Positions 26,054-33,834 of a stretch of DNA of 64,000 nt are shown in pieces. The stretch is taken from positions 1-64,000 of the forward strand of contig NZ_KB905147.1 in assembly GCF_000378225.1 (NCBI RefSeq), written 5' to 3'. The translations under genes were made by a program, and so were the position numbers. Under the pieces are notes generated by a model. It was not told the DNA's origin. It made no database searches and was given only the letters and a program-made list of their open reading frames with translations. Every line of letters begins with the position of its first letter. Positions within the stretch are counted from its first letter, which is position 1. The stretch comes from Methylophilus methylotrophus DSM 46235 = ATCC 53528 (GTDB lineage: Bacteria > Pseudomonadota > Gammaproteobacteria > Burkholderiales > Methylophilaceae).

Positions 26054-26563
26054 CTAATGTTCGGCACCATCAAATTCAGGATCATAGCCTTCAGTAATAG
26101 CCGATTTCTGTTTGCGCTCTTTCCATTGCTTGCGCAGCATTTCTTTTTTTTCTGGACTCAAGTTCTGGAACTGTTGATAACGCTTGCGTGCATTCTCACG
26201 CTCATAAGGCGTCATACGGCTCCACTTCACCAATTGATGCTGGATACGCTGCTGCTTTTGCGCATCCATTTTTGGATACTCCTTAGCAATGTCCAGCATC
26301 TTTTCACGCTGCCACGGACGTAAGGCATCCCACTCACCTGCCAAAGGCGATAACACCGACCGCTGCTGCTCTGTCAGTTGCGCCCACGTGACATTGGCCG
26401 CCGGATCTGTCGGAGACAGATCGCTTTTAATAGCTCCAATATCCGCCATCGCAACCCAGCGCTGCCCCGCCGCATCATCCAAGGTTCCCGCAAGGGCTGA
26501 CGCGCCGCTACCCGCCAAAACCGACCAAATGACCCACCCTAATAATGAATGATTTTGCATCAT
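26054..26563 (-). CDS. DUF3106 family periplasmic protein
   Basis: A 169-residue protein of the DUF3106 family, of unknown function. A signal peptide (LLGWVIWSVLAGSGASALAG) is followed by WAQLTEQQRSVLSPLAGEWD and two repeats of the type YPKMDAQKQQRIQHQLVKWS and MTPYERENARKRYQQFQNLS, which are the family hallmark (Tyr-x(3-9)-Arg-x-Gln-Trp). It is third after a sigma factor and a DUF3619 gene, the usual betaproteobacterial order, and may work with them in envelope signalling; that role is inference. Confidence 0.85.
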   Translation of the reverse strand: MMQNHSLLGWVIWSVLAGSGASALAGTLDDAAGQRWVAMADIGAIKSDLSPTDPAANVTWAQLTEQQRSVLSPLAGEWDALRPWQREKMLDIAKEYPKMDAQKQQRIQHQLVKWSRMTPYERENARKRYQQFQNLSPEKKEMLRKQWKERKQKSAITEGYDPEFDGAEH

Positions 26564-26620
26564 TTCTCATTGTTCCAAAGACTGATTCTTCTGTTAATCA
26601 CTATTGCCACTGAATACCGA

Positions 26621-26992
26621 TCAAATATTTTCGGAATATTGCCAGGGCTCAAATCCGTTATCGACAAACGCCTCTACAGGCAAATCATCACTCAGCAGCA
26701 TGGCATCGTCATTGTGACTGGCGGTCAGGACAAACAGCCCAACGGCAAAAAATACTGACAATACTGCCATGCCTGCCGTAAAAGGATGACCAAAAGATGC
26801 CCATGACAGAACATCCGCCCAGGCATGTCCTGCTTGCGAAGTTTCTGCAAACCGCTTCAACGCTGCCTGCCGCCCCTCTGCCAAGCGAGACTCAATCTTA
26901 GCAGGCAATGGTCTATCATCTTGCTTCAGCCACTCAACACCTTCGCGCAGAGAGGCAGGCAAGTCGTCCATCTGATGACGTTGTTTCCTCAT
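26621..26992 (-). CDS. DUF3619 family single-pass membrane protein
   Basis: A 123-residue protein of the DUF3619 family. The N-terminal half is cytoplasmic and charged (LPAKIESRLAEGRQAALKRF), followed by one membrane helix (FTAGMAVLSVFFAVGLFVLT, about 75-95) and a short acidic tail. It lies 4 bp after the sigma-factor gene with a strong ribosome binding site (AAGGAG), so the longer frame overlapping the sigma gene is not used. Position and topology suggest an anti-sigma-like role, but the canonical zinc-binding anti-sigma motif is absent and no such function is established. Confidence 0.82.
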   Translation of the reverse strand: MRKQRHQMDDLPASLREGVEWLKQDDRPLPAKIESRLAEGRQAALKRFAETSQAGHAWADVLSWASFGHPFTAGMAVLSVFFAVGLFVLTASHNDDAMLLSDDLPVEAFVDNGFEPWQYSENI

Positions 26993-26996
26993 AGCT

Positions 26997-27572
26997 CTAC
27001 TCCTTTTTTGGTAACCGACGGGCGCCAATCCCGGCCTGTTCTAATAATAGGGATAACGCACTGACCGCTCTCGAGCAGTGCGTTTTGACACTTCCTTCAG
27101 AACATCCCATGACTGATGCCGTTTCTGCAACATCCAACTCCTCCCAGTAACGCAGCACAAATGCTTCGCGTTGACGCGCTGGTAACTTTGTTAACGCTTT
27201 TTCGATCAATGCCATGATTTGTGAGTGTTCCAGCTGGTCGGCGGGATCACCATCGGCGCTGTCTACCTTTATGGTTTCCAGCGGGTCATAGTCTTCGTCT
27301 TCCTGCGTGCCAAAAGCGGAAAAGAGGGTGGTCCAGAGGTTACGTACCTTCTGCCGACGCCAGAAATCTCGCATGGTATTCTGCAGAATACGCTGGAACA
27401 GCATGGGATACTCCTCTATCGGTTTACTGGCATATTTATCTGCCAGTTTCAGCATCGCATCCTGCACAATATCCAGCGCAACATGGTCGTCACGCACTGC
27501 GTAAGCAGTTTGCCTGAACGCCCGTTTTTCAACCTGACGTAAAAAATCTGATATTTCTTGCGCACTCGCCAC
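26997..27572 (-). CDS. RNA polymerase sigma factor, ECF type
   Basis: A 191-residue sigma-70-family factor with regions 2 and 4 only. Region 2 includes AVRDDHVALDIVQDAMLKLA and EEYPMLFQRILQNTMRDFWR; a linker with acidic residues follows, and region 4 has LTKLPARQREAFVLRYWEEL and VMGCSEGSVKTHCSRAVSAL. The start appears to be GTG at 27570-27572. It leads a sigma-DUF3619-DUF3106 operon. Its target promoters are unknown. A 22-codon open frame with a ribosome binding site lies just upstream on the same strand. Confidence 0.9.
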   Translation of the reverse strand: MASAQEISDFLRQVEKRAFRQTAYAVRDDHVALDIVQDAMLKLADKYASKPIEEYPMLFQRILQNTMRDFWRRQKVRNLWTTLFSAFGTQEDEDYDPLETIKVDSADGDPADQLEHSQIMALIEKALTKLPARQREAFVLRYWEELDVAETASVMGCSEGSVKTHCSRAVSALSLLLEQAGIGARRLPKKE

Positions 27573-27605
27573 TACTTCATTCCCATCCTCGAGACGATCA
27601 ATGCT

Positions 27606-27674
27606 TTAAACTGATGCTCGTGCCATTTCCTCGACACTTTTTTGAGGTTGATGTGCCTTCAAAGAAATATGCAT
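27606..27674 (-). CDS. Possible 22-residue leader ORF upstream of the sigma gene
   Basis: A short frame starting ATG CAT ATT (27672-27674) and ending TAA at 27606, encoding MHISLKAHQPQKSVEEMARA plus two residues. GGGAG sits about 9 bp before the ATG. It ends 34 bp before the GTG start of the sigma-factor gene. It may be a regulatory upstream ORF or chance; no similarity is recognised. The rest of the spacer 27675-27861 shows no gene. Confidence 0.35.
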   Translation of the reverse strand: MHISLKAHQPQKSVEEMARASV

Positions 27675-27861
27675 TGTTTTTATCTCCCTGTTGCCTGCGA
27701 GTATATATCAGTTTTAATTTTATTTACTGTTAGAATAAGCCCAGAGCAGTGAAAGCACGGCCAACCATTATGACGATTAAAATAACACACATCCTCCTAA
27801 TTCATCAGCCACCGTTAACTCTCTTCTGGGCAAACGCCAGCGTGTGCATGGAGCTTTTTTA

Positions 27862-29457
27862 ATGACGGCCATGGTCTCCACTAGAGAAAGAGTGCCGGAC
27901 AGTCAGCATTTGCGTCTTTATAGCCTGTTTCGCCTTGGGGCTTCAGGCATGCTGTTTGGCAGTCAGCTCTGGCCATATTTCAGGAACGCCCCTACTGAAC
28001 CTTCAGTATCATTCTGGCTATTGCTGATATTCTTTTTATACGCAATCGCAGTCAGCGTCAGTTTTGAATCCCTGCAGGCCGAACGCGGCCTGGTATTAAA
28101 AGCGCAAACCAGCCTGGATATTGTATTTTTAGTGCTGATGATGCATTTTCTGCCAGGTAACCAGAGTGGGATTGGCTTACTACTGATCATTAATATTATT
28201 TTTGCCGGCCTTATCAGCGAAGGCCGTTTTGCCCTGTTCTATGCCGCCATTGCCACCATAGGTATTCTGCTCGAAAACACTTTCCAGGTCATACACCGCA
28301 ACCTGCCTATTAATGATTACAGCAATGCCGTGTTGCTGTCCTTGAGCTGTTTTGCCACCGCCTGGCTAGCACAAACACTGACTGCACGCATGCAAAGCAG
28401 CGAAAATCTGGCTACCCAGCGCGGCCAGGACATTGAGCACCTGGCCAAAACGAATGCCCTGATTACGCGGGAAATGCCTAATGGCGTGCTTGTCATAGAC
28501 CAGTATCAACAACTGAAACACTATAACCAGCAGGCCTGCAAATTGCTGGGGCTTGAAGAAACGATGCTACAAGCAGCCGTACAATTGCACACCCCTCTGG
28601 AACGCCTGATGCCTGCTATCATGCAGCTATTACAGACCGCACCGGCAAGTAACGCCACGTCAGACGCAGTGAAGCTCACAATCAACAACCGGGATTTAGG
28701 CATACGTTTTCACGCCATTTCTGAAAACATTGAGAATGGGGTGGTGATTTTTATTGAGGACTGGTCGCAAATTCAAACCCAAGCACACCAGGTCAAACTG
28801 GCGGCATTGGGTAGGTTGACGGCCAATATTGCCCATGAAATCCGCAATCCGCTCAGCGCCATCAGCCACGCCACCCAGCTATTGCAGGAAGATGAATTGC
28901 AACCAGGCACAGGGCGTATGCTGCAAATCATCTCGGACAATGTGCAGCGACTGGACCAGATCATCAAGGACGTGTTGGAACTGAACCGGCGTGACCGCAC
29001 CAATCAGGACCAGTTCAATATCAATATGTTTGTGCAGGAGTTTTACCAGCAATTTTGCGCGGTCGAAAAGATTGACCTGGCGAACTTTACGCTAGACCTG
29101 CCAACCAAAGAGAGTACCATTGTTTTTGACCGCAGGCATATCAATCAGATTTTGTGGAATTTATGCAAGAATGGTTGGCGACATAGCCAGCAGCAAGTCC
29201 AGAGCCTGCAGCTCAAAGTGGTCAGTGACAAAAGTGGCCAATTCATCCACATCACAATCAAGGATGATGGTGGCGGTATAGATCCTAACATCCAGCCGCA
29301 CTTGTTCGAACCATTTATGACCACGGAAAAAACCGGCACGGGCCTGGGATTATTTATTGCACGAGAGCTTGCCGAAGCCAATGGCGCAAAATTAAACTAT
29401 TCCAGTAGCTCTAATGGCACCCAATTTTCACTGACAGTTAAGAAGGCAATCGTTTAA
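27862..29457 (+). CDS. pilS: PilS-like sensor histidine kinase
   Basis: A membrane sensor kinase that probably phosphorylates the PilR-type regulator encoded next to it; in other species this pair controls type IV pilin genes. The roughly 530-residue protein has about six N-terminal membrane helices (25-190), a PAS-like domain (TREMPNGVLVIDQYQQLKHY), a HisKA domain with LGRLTANIAHEIRNPLSAIS (phospho-accepting His) and an ATPase domain with WNLCKNGWRHS (N box), IKDDGGGIDPN (G1) and TGTGLGLFIARELAEANG (G2). The ATG at 27862 is preceded by GGAG; a GTG six codons earlier is less likely. It abuts pilR (TAAATG). Confidence 0.88.
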   Translation: MTAMVSTRERVPDSQHLRLYSLFRLGASGMLFGSQLWPYFRNAPTEPSVSFWLLLIFFLYAIAVSVSFESLQAERGLVLKAQTSLDIVFLVLMMHFLPGNQSGIGLLLIINIIFAGLISEGRFALFYAAIATIGILLENTFQVIHRNLPINDYSNAVLLSLSCFATAWLAQTLTARMQSSENLATQRGQDIEHLAKTNALITREMPNGVLVIDQYQQLKHYNQQACKLLGLEETMLQAAVQLHTPLERLMPAIMQLLQTAPASNATSDAVKLTINNRDLGIRFHAISENIENGVVIFIEDWSQIQTQAHQVKLAALGRLTANIAHEIRNPLSAISHATQLLQEDELQPGTGRMLQIISDNVQRLDQIIKDVLELNRRDRTNQDQFNINMFVQEFYQQFCAVEKIDLANFTLDLPTKESTIVFDRRHINQILWNLCKNGWRHSQQQVQSLQLKVVSDKSGQFIHITIKDDGGGIDPNIQPHLFEPFMTTEKTGTGLGLFIARELAEANGAKLNYSSSSNGTQFSLTVKKAIV

Positions 29458-30963
29458 ATGGCAAATTCCTATCGTTGTCTGGTGGTTGATGACGAAACCG
29501 ATATTCGCGAACTGGTAGTACTGACACTGGAGCGCATGGGCATACAGGCAGAGAGTGCCAGTTCGGTCACCGATGCAAAACACATGCTGAATTCGTTCAG
29601 CTACGACTTGTGCCTCACTGATATGCGCCTGCCGGATGGGCTGGGGCTGGAGCTGGTACAACATATCAATGCGCAATTTCCCGGATTACCGGTGGCGGTC
29701 ATCACCGCTTATGGCAGTGCCGAGAATGCAGTGTCAGCACTCAAGGCTGGCGCTTATGACTACATTACCAAGCCAATTTCACTCAAACAATTGCGGCCCC
29801 TGGTAGAGTCCGCGCTTAAACTGTCGTCACAAAAAGAAGCGCAAGGGGCCAATACAGTCGATCTGATTGGTGCGTCACCGGTCATGAGCTATGTGCGCAC
29901 CATGATTGCAAAACTGGCGCGCAGCCAGGCGCCTGTGTATATCAGCGGTGAATCAGGCAGTGGCAAGGAATTGGCGGCCAGACTCATCCACCTCAACAGC
30001 TCACGCAAAGAGCAGTCTTTTATTGCCGTGAACTGCGGCGCCATCCCGGAAAACCTGATGGAAAGCGAGTTCTTTGGCTATAAGAAAGGGGCATTTACGG
30101 GCGCCATCCAGGATACCCTCGGCTTGTTCCAGGCAGCCAATGGCGGCACCTTGTTTCTGGATGAAGTCGCCGACCTCCCACTGGCCATGCAGGTCAAGTT
30201 GCTGCGTGCCATCCAGGAGAAAAAAGTACGCGTGGTCGGCAGTACCAGTGAAGAAGCTGTGGATGTGCGTATTATTTCCGCCACGCACAAGAACCTCAAT
30301 GCCATGATGGAAAAAGGCGAGTTCCGGCAAGATTTGTATTACCGTCTAAATGTGATTCAACTCAAAATGCCGTCTTTGCGTGAACGGCCTGAAGACATTC
30401 CAGAACTGACTGAGCGCCTGCTCGCCAAGCTGTGCCAGGCACAGGGCATTGCTATTCCCGCTATCTCCGATGAAGCCAAGGTCTATATCCAGCAGCTACC
30501 TTTCCACGGCAATGTGCGTGAACTGGAAAATATGCTGGAACGTGCCCTAGCCTTGTGTGACGGCGTCAGCATTACGGTTGAAGACCTGTCGCTCGATGAA
30601 ATACCTATAAATTTAGGTGACAAGCCGGTATTGCCATGGAATGCACCTGTCACCGAGCCATCGGTCATGACCAGCACAATTAGCGAACCTGCCATTCAGG
30701 ACGCCAGGCCGCCAGCACCAACCACAGCCAACCCATCTAACGGCAGCACCATGTTGCCCATGGATATCAGTCTATCTGATTACCTGGAAGATATTGAAAA
30801 GCGCACGATCTTGCAGGCGCTGGAAAAAACCAATAATAACAAGACCGCTGCGGCAAAACTGTTAGGTATTAGCTTCCGTACTTTGCGTTACCGTTTGTCT
30901 AAGTTAGGCTTATCCAAAGAGCAGGACCCTGATCTCGAAGAGAGTGATGGGGATGAAGAATAA
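29458..30963 (+). CDS. pilR: PilR-like sigma-54-dependent response regulator
   Basis: An NtrC-family activator of sigma-54 promoters; rpoN itself is in this window at 62217-63767. The 501-residue protein has a receiver domain with phospho-acceptor Asp55 (DLCLTDMRLPDGLGL), an AAA+ domain with Walker A GESGSGKELAAR, GAFTGA loop in KKGAFTGAIQD, and Walker B GGTLFLDEVADLP, then a C-terminal Fis-type helix-turn-helix (NNNKTAAAKLLGISFRTLRY). A Pro/Thr/Ser-rich linker of about 50 residues precedes the DNA-binding domain. The high similarity pattern to PilR and the partner kinase support the name; no pilus genes lie within the window. Confidence 0.9.
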   Translation: MANSYRCLVVDDETDIRELVVLTLERMGIQAESASSVTDAKHMLNSFSYDLCLTDMRLPDGLGLELVQHINAQFPGLPVAVITAYGSAENAVSALKAGAYDYITKPISLKQLRPLVESALKLSSQKEAQGANTVDLIGASPVMSYVRTMIAKLARSQAPVYISGESGSGKELAARLIHLNSSRKEQSFIAVNCGAIPENLMESEFFGYKKGAFTGAIQDTLGLFQAANGGTLFLDEVADLPLAMQVKLLRAIQEKKVRVVGSTSEEAVDVRIISATHKNLNAMMEKGEFRQDLYYRLNVIQLKMPSLRERPEDIPELTERLLAKLCQAQGIAIPAISDEAKVYIQQLPFHGNVRELENMLERALALCDGVSITVEDLSLDEIPINLGDKPVLPWNAPVTEPSVMTSTISEPAIQDARPPAPTTANPSNGSTMLPMDISLSDYLEDIEKRTILQALEKTNNNKTAAAKLLGISFRTLRYRLSKLGLSKEQDPDLEESDGDEE

Positions 30964-30992
30964 AAAAGGGCGACATAGTCGCCCTTTTTTAT
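30963..30992. terminator. Bidirectional terminator
   Basis: AAAAAAGGGCGAC / GTCGCCCTTTTTT with a three- or four-base loop begins at the pilR stop codon and lies 12 bp before the end of the convergent antiporter gene. A and T runs on both sides support use in both directions. Confidence 0.9.
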
Positions 30993-31003
30993 AGTTGCCA
31001 ATA

Positions 31004-32014
31004 TCAATTCAAAACAATCGCCAGATAACTGAGGTAGAACAAGCCGTTCACCAGCAGATGCCAGACAAGCAACCCACCCTTGGCGATGCAATAACGCACC
31101 CAAATCGCAGCCACCAAGGTGATTAAAATACCCAAAGCCACTTCCTGCCTGGGCGACCAGTCCGTCAACATGATACCGATGGCTGGCAGGAGTGTGCCCT
31201 GAAACACCATGGCACCGGTTATATTACCAAACGCCAGCGTATCCTTGCCTTTGCGTATCCATAAAATACTGTTCACTTTTTCGGGCAACTCTGTCGCAAT
31301 CGGAATAATCAGCAGCGATAGCAATAAAGCCGACACGCCTAAAATGGCCGCTGCGGTCTCCACCTCGTTGATAAACCCTTTGGCGCCTGCAATCAGCAAA
31401 CTCAGGCCAATCAACAATTGCAGCAGGATGGTGACCATATTGGTTGGCAAGCCTAAGCGGGACAACATCATGACATCTTCGGCCTCGGTGGCATGACCTT
31501 CTTCCACCAGGCCTTTGGAAGCTTTAATCGTCATCAGCACATACACAAAATAAATCAGGATCATGAGGATGCTGATGCCGTAACGGACGAGGGCCTGGCT
31601 ATGCGGGATAAACATGGCGATAGTGGCAAACGCAAAAGCCAGGATAAAGAAGTTAAGGTCACGGATCAGGCCAGTACGCTCTGGACGAATGTGGCCTTTT
31701 GCACCGCGTCGCTTCAGTACGGATAGGGCCATTAAGCTGATGGACAGCGTTGCCAGCATCAGGGGCGCACCTAAAATAGCACCCACACCAATATCATGCC
31801 CAGCATGACTATCGCCAGTGGATGACGTATAGGAAAAAATCGCCAGCAACGGCACCAATGTCTCTGGTAATGCTGTCCCAACCGCTGCAAAAATAGAGCC
31901 GGTCACACCTTCGGAAATACCTAGCCGCTCACCCAGATGCTCAAGCGCATTGGTAAAGACCTCAGCCGCCACCAAAATCAGCAGCAACATTAGCAATAAT
32001 TGTAAAAAAACCAT
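31004..32014 (-). CDS. Sodium:calcium antiporter family membrane protein
   Basis: A 336-residue member of the Ca2+:cation antiporter superfamily (Na_Ca_ex repeats). About ten membrane helices are visible, and two inverted repeats carry the acidic motifs FTNALEHLGERLGISEGVTG, AAVGTALPETLVPLLAIFSY in repeat 1 and IIPIATELPEKVNSILWIRK, FGNITGAMVFQGTLLPAIGI in repeat 2. The ion specificity cannot be fixed from sequence. The frame opens further upstream but MVFLQLLLMLLLILVAAEVF at 32012-32014 is a sound N terminus. It stands alone, convergent to pilSR. Confidence 0.85.
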   Translation of the reverse strand: MVFLQLLLMLLLILVAAEVFTNALEHLGERLGISEGVTGSIFAAVGTALPETLVPLLAIFSYTSSTGDSHAGHDIGVGAILGAPLMLATLSISLMALSVLKRRGAKGHIRPERTGLIRDLNFFILAFAFATIAMFIPHSQALVRYGISILMILIYFVYVLMTIKASKGLVEEGHATEAEDVMMLSRLGLPTNMVTILLQLLIGLSLLIAGAKGFINEVETAAAILGVSALLLSLLIIPIATELPEKVNSILWIRKGKDTLAFGNITGAMVFQGTLLPAIGIMLTDWSPRQEVALGILITLVAAIWVRYCIAKGGLLVWHLLVNGLFYLSYLAIVLN

Positions 32015-32140
32015 GACTGTTCCTGTCTGGCGGCAATCAACCTTGTATGTGCCCACCGCCTGGCACATATGTGCATGACAAAAGTGTACATGCGGGCGGA
32101 ATCATAACGCAATTCGCGCAAATTCACCTACAATGTTGAT

Positions 32141-32689
32141 ATGTCTTTTGCCACTGTTCCAACCATTGAAATTGACCCTTATGGCTTTGCCAATGCCGCC
32201 CAGCTGATACTGTCACCCAATCAGGACGCGCGGCCACCCGCTACCGAAGTGGATATGATTGTCATCCATAATATCAGCCTGCCGCCTCATCACTACGGTG
32301 GCCAGGGCATTATGCAATTATTCACCAACCAGCTGGATCCGCAAGCGCATCCCTATTACGCAGAGATTGCCCAGCTCAAAGTCTCGTCACATTTCCTGAT
32401 TCGCCGCACTGGCGAGCTCATACAATTTGTCAGCTGCGAGCAACGTGCCTGGCATGCCGGGGTGTCACAATGGCAGGGCCGCGAACGCTGTAATGACTTC
32501 TCAATCGGCATAGAGCTGGAAGGCAGCGATATCGAAGCATTCGAAGCAGAGCAATATATCATCTTGCAAATGTTGATCAAGGCACTACAAAAACGCTATC
32601 CAATCAGGCATATTGTCGGTCATTCGGACATTGCACCCGGTCGCAAGACTGATCCTGGTCCTTTTTTTGATTGGCAAAGAATCTCATGA
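32141..32689 (+). CDS. ampD: 1,6-anhydro-N-acetylmuramyl-L-alanine amidase AmpD
   Basis: AmpD is the cytoplasmic zinc amidase that recycles anhydromuropeptides and in many species keeps AmpR-controlled beta-lactamase repressed. The 182-residue amidase_2 domain shows VDMIVIHNISLPPHHYGG (zinc His), SSHFLIRRTGELIQFVSCEQ, RAWHAGVSQWQGR, FSIGIELEGSD and the second zinc site HIVGHSDIAPGRKTDPG. Length matches E. coli AmpD. Its stop overlaps the start of the efflux adaptor gene (ATGA). Confidence 0.94.
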   Translation: MSFATVPTIEIDPYGFANAAQLILSPNQDARPPATEVDMIVIHNISLPPHHYGGQGIMQLFTNQLDPQAHPYYAEIAQLKVSSHFLIRRTGELIQFVSCEQRAWHAGVSQWQGRERCNDFSIGIELEGSDIEAFEAEQYIILQMLIKALQKRYPIRHIVGHSDIAPGRKTDPGPFFDWQRIS

Positions 32690-33834
32690 TAACAATCGAC
32701 TGGCTAAGTGCCATCCACTGGCGCAGAATCGCGCAAAGCGGCTTCTATGGCATGATACTGGCACTCACGGCGTGCCAGGAATCGTCAACAGAAGCGCAAG
32801 AGCGGAAAAAACCATTACCTATGGTGACTGTTCATCAAGCCCAGGCAAAGACTGTTTCATTGACACAGGAAAGCGTAGGAACCCTGGAGAGCATTATTGA
32901 CCCGACCATTGCCGCCGAAATTGCCGGCCGGGTCATGCAAGTGTTGGTCCATCCGGGCCAGAGAGTCAAACAAGGACAAGTCATTGCTATCCTGGACGCC
33001 ACCGATGTGCGCTTGCAGTTACAAGAAGCCGACACTGAAGTCGCCCGCATTGAAGCGTTGATCCGCAACCAGCAGAAAATGGTGGAACGCAATCAGGCGC
33101 TGGTCGATAAAAATTTTATTTCCAAAAATGCGCTGGATGATACGACTACTCAGCTTGACGCCCTCAAACAGCAGCTATCAGGGGCAAAATCCCGCGTGGC
33201 CGCCATCAGCCATAATGGTAGCAAGCACAGAGTTCTCGCACCGACAGATGGTGTGATTGAAACACAGATTGTTTCAAATGGGGACTTTGTCAAAATTGGT
33301 GACCCGGTGGTTAAGCTCATTAACAATTCGCGTTTAAGGGCACATTTACCTTTCCCTGAAAGCATTGCGAAAACGCTTAAACCTGGTCTGCCATTAGTCT
33401 TGACCACGCCAACGGCCAGCAATACGGTCAAAACAGTGATTCGTGACATTCAGCCGCAAATAGATATCAACAGCCGCGCCGTGGATGTCACGGCCGATAT
33501 TGTTGGCCAAGCCGACTGGCAACCCGGTGCCAGTGTCACCGGTAAAGTCATCACCGGTGAGCGTGACCGTACTGTGCTCGTGCCGGAACAAAGCGTGGTC
33601 CTGCGCCCTGCCGGGGAGGTAGTTTACACACTTACGCAAACTAACGGTGAGGCCCGTACACGACAGAGAGTTGTGAAAACCGGGATATCCAGTGATGGGC
33701 AAATCGAGATTCTGCAAGGGCTGCAAGCAGGGGAATGGGTGGTTGTCGATGGTGCCGGATTCCTCACTGACGACACGCAAGTGCAGATACAAGAATCACA
33801 AACAAACACCAAGACTGAACACACACCGTCATGA
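32686..33834 (+). CDS. RND efflux periplasmic adaptor, probable lipoprotein
   Basis: A membrane-fusion (HlyD/AcrA-type) adaptor that links an inner-membrane RND pump to an outer-membrane channel. The roughly 380-residue protein has a lipobox-like MILALTACQES near residue 30, then the family parts: barrel-sandwich IAAEIAGRVMQVLVHPGQRV, coiled-coil hairpin (about 110-160), LAPTDGVIETQIVSNGDFVK and the beta-barrel and C-terminal membrane-proximal domains. The ATG at 32686 overlaps the ampD stop; an earlier ATG at 32671 lies in ampD and is less likely. It overlaps the pump gene by 4 bp. Confidence 0.9.
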   Translation: MITIDWLSAIHWRRIAQSGFYGMILALTACQESSTEAQERKKPLPMVTVHQAQAKTVSLTQESVGTLESIIDPTIAAEIAGRVMQVLVHPGQRVKQGQVIAILDATDVRLQLQEADTEVARIEALIRNQQKMVERNQALVDKNFISKNALDDTTTQLDALKQQLSGAKSRVAAISHNGSKHRVLAPTDGVIETQIVSNGDFVKIGDPVVKLINNSRLRAHLPFPESIAKTLKPGLPLVLTTPTASNTVKTVIRDIQPQIDINSRAVDVTADIVGQADWQPGASVTGKVITGERDRTVLVPEQSVVLRPAGEVVYTLTQTNGEARTRQRVVKTGISSDGQIEILQGLQAGEWVVVDGAGFLTDDTQVQIQESQTNTKTEHTPS

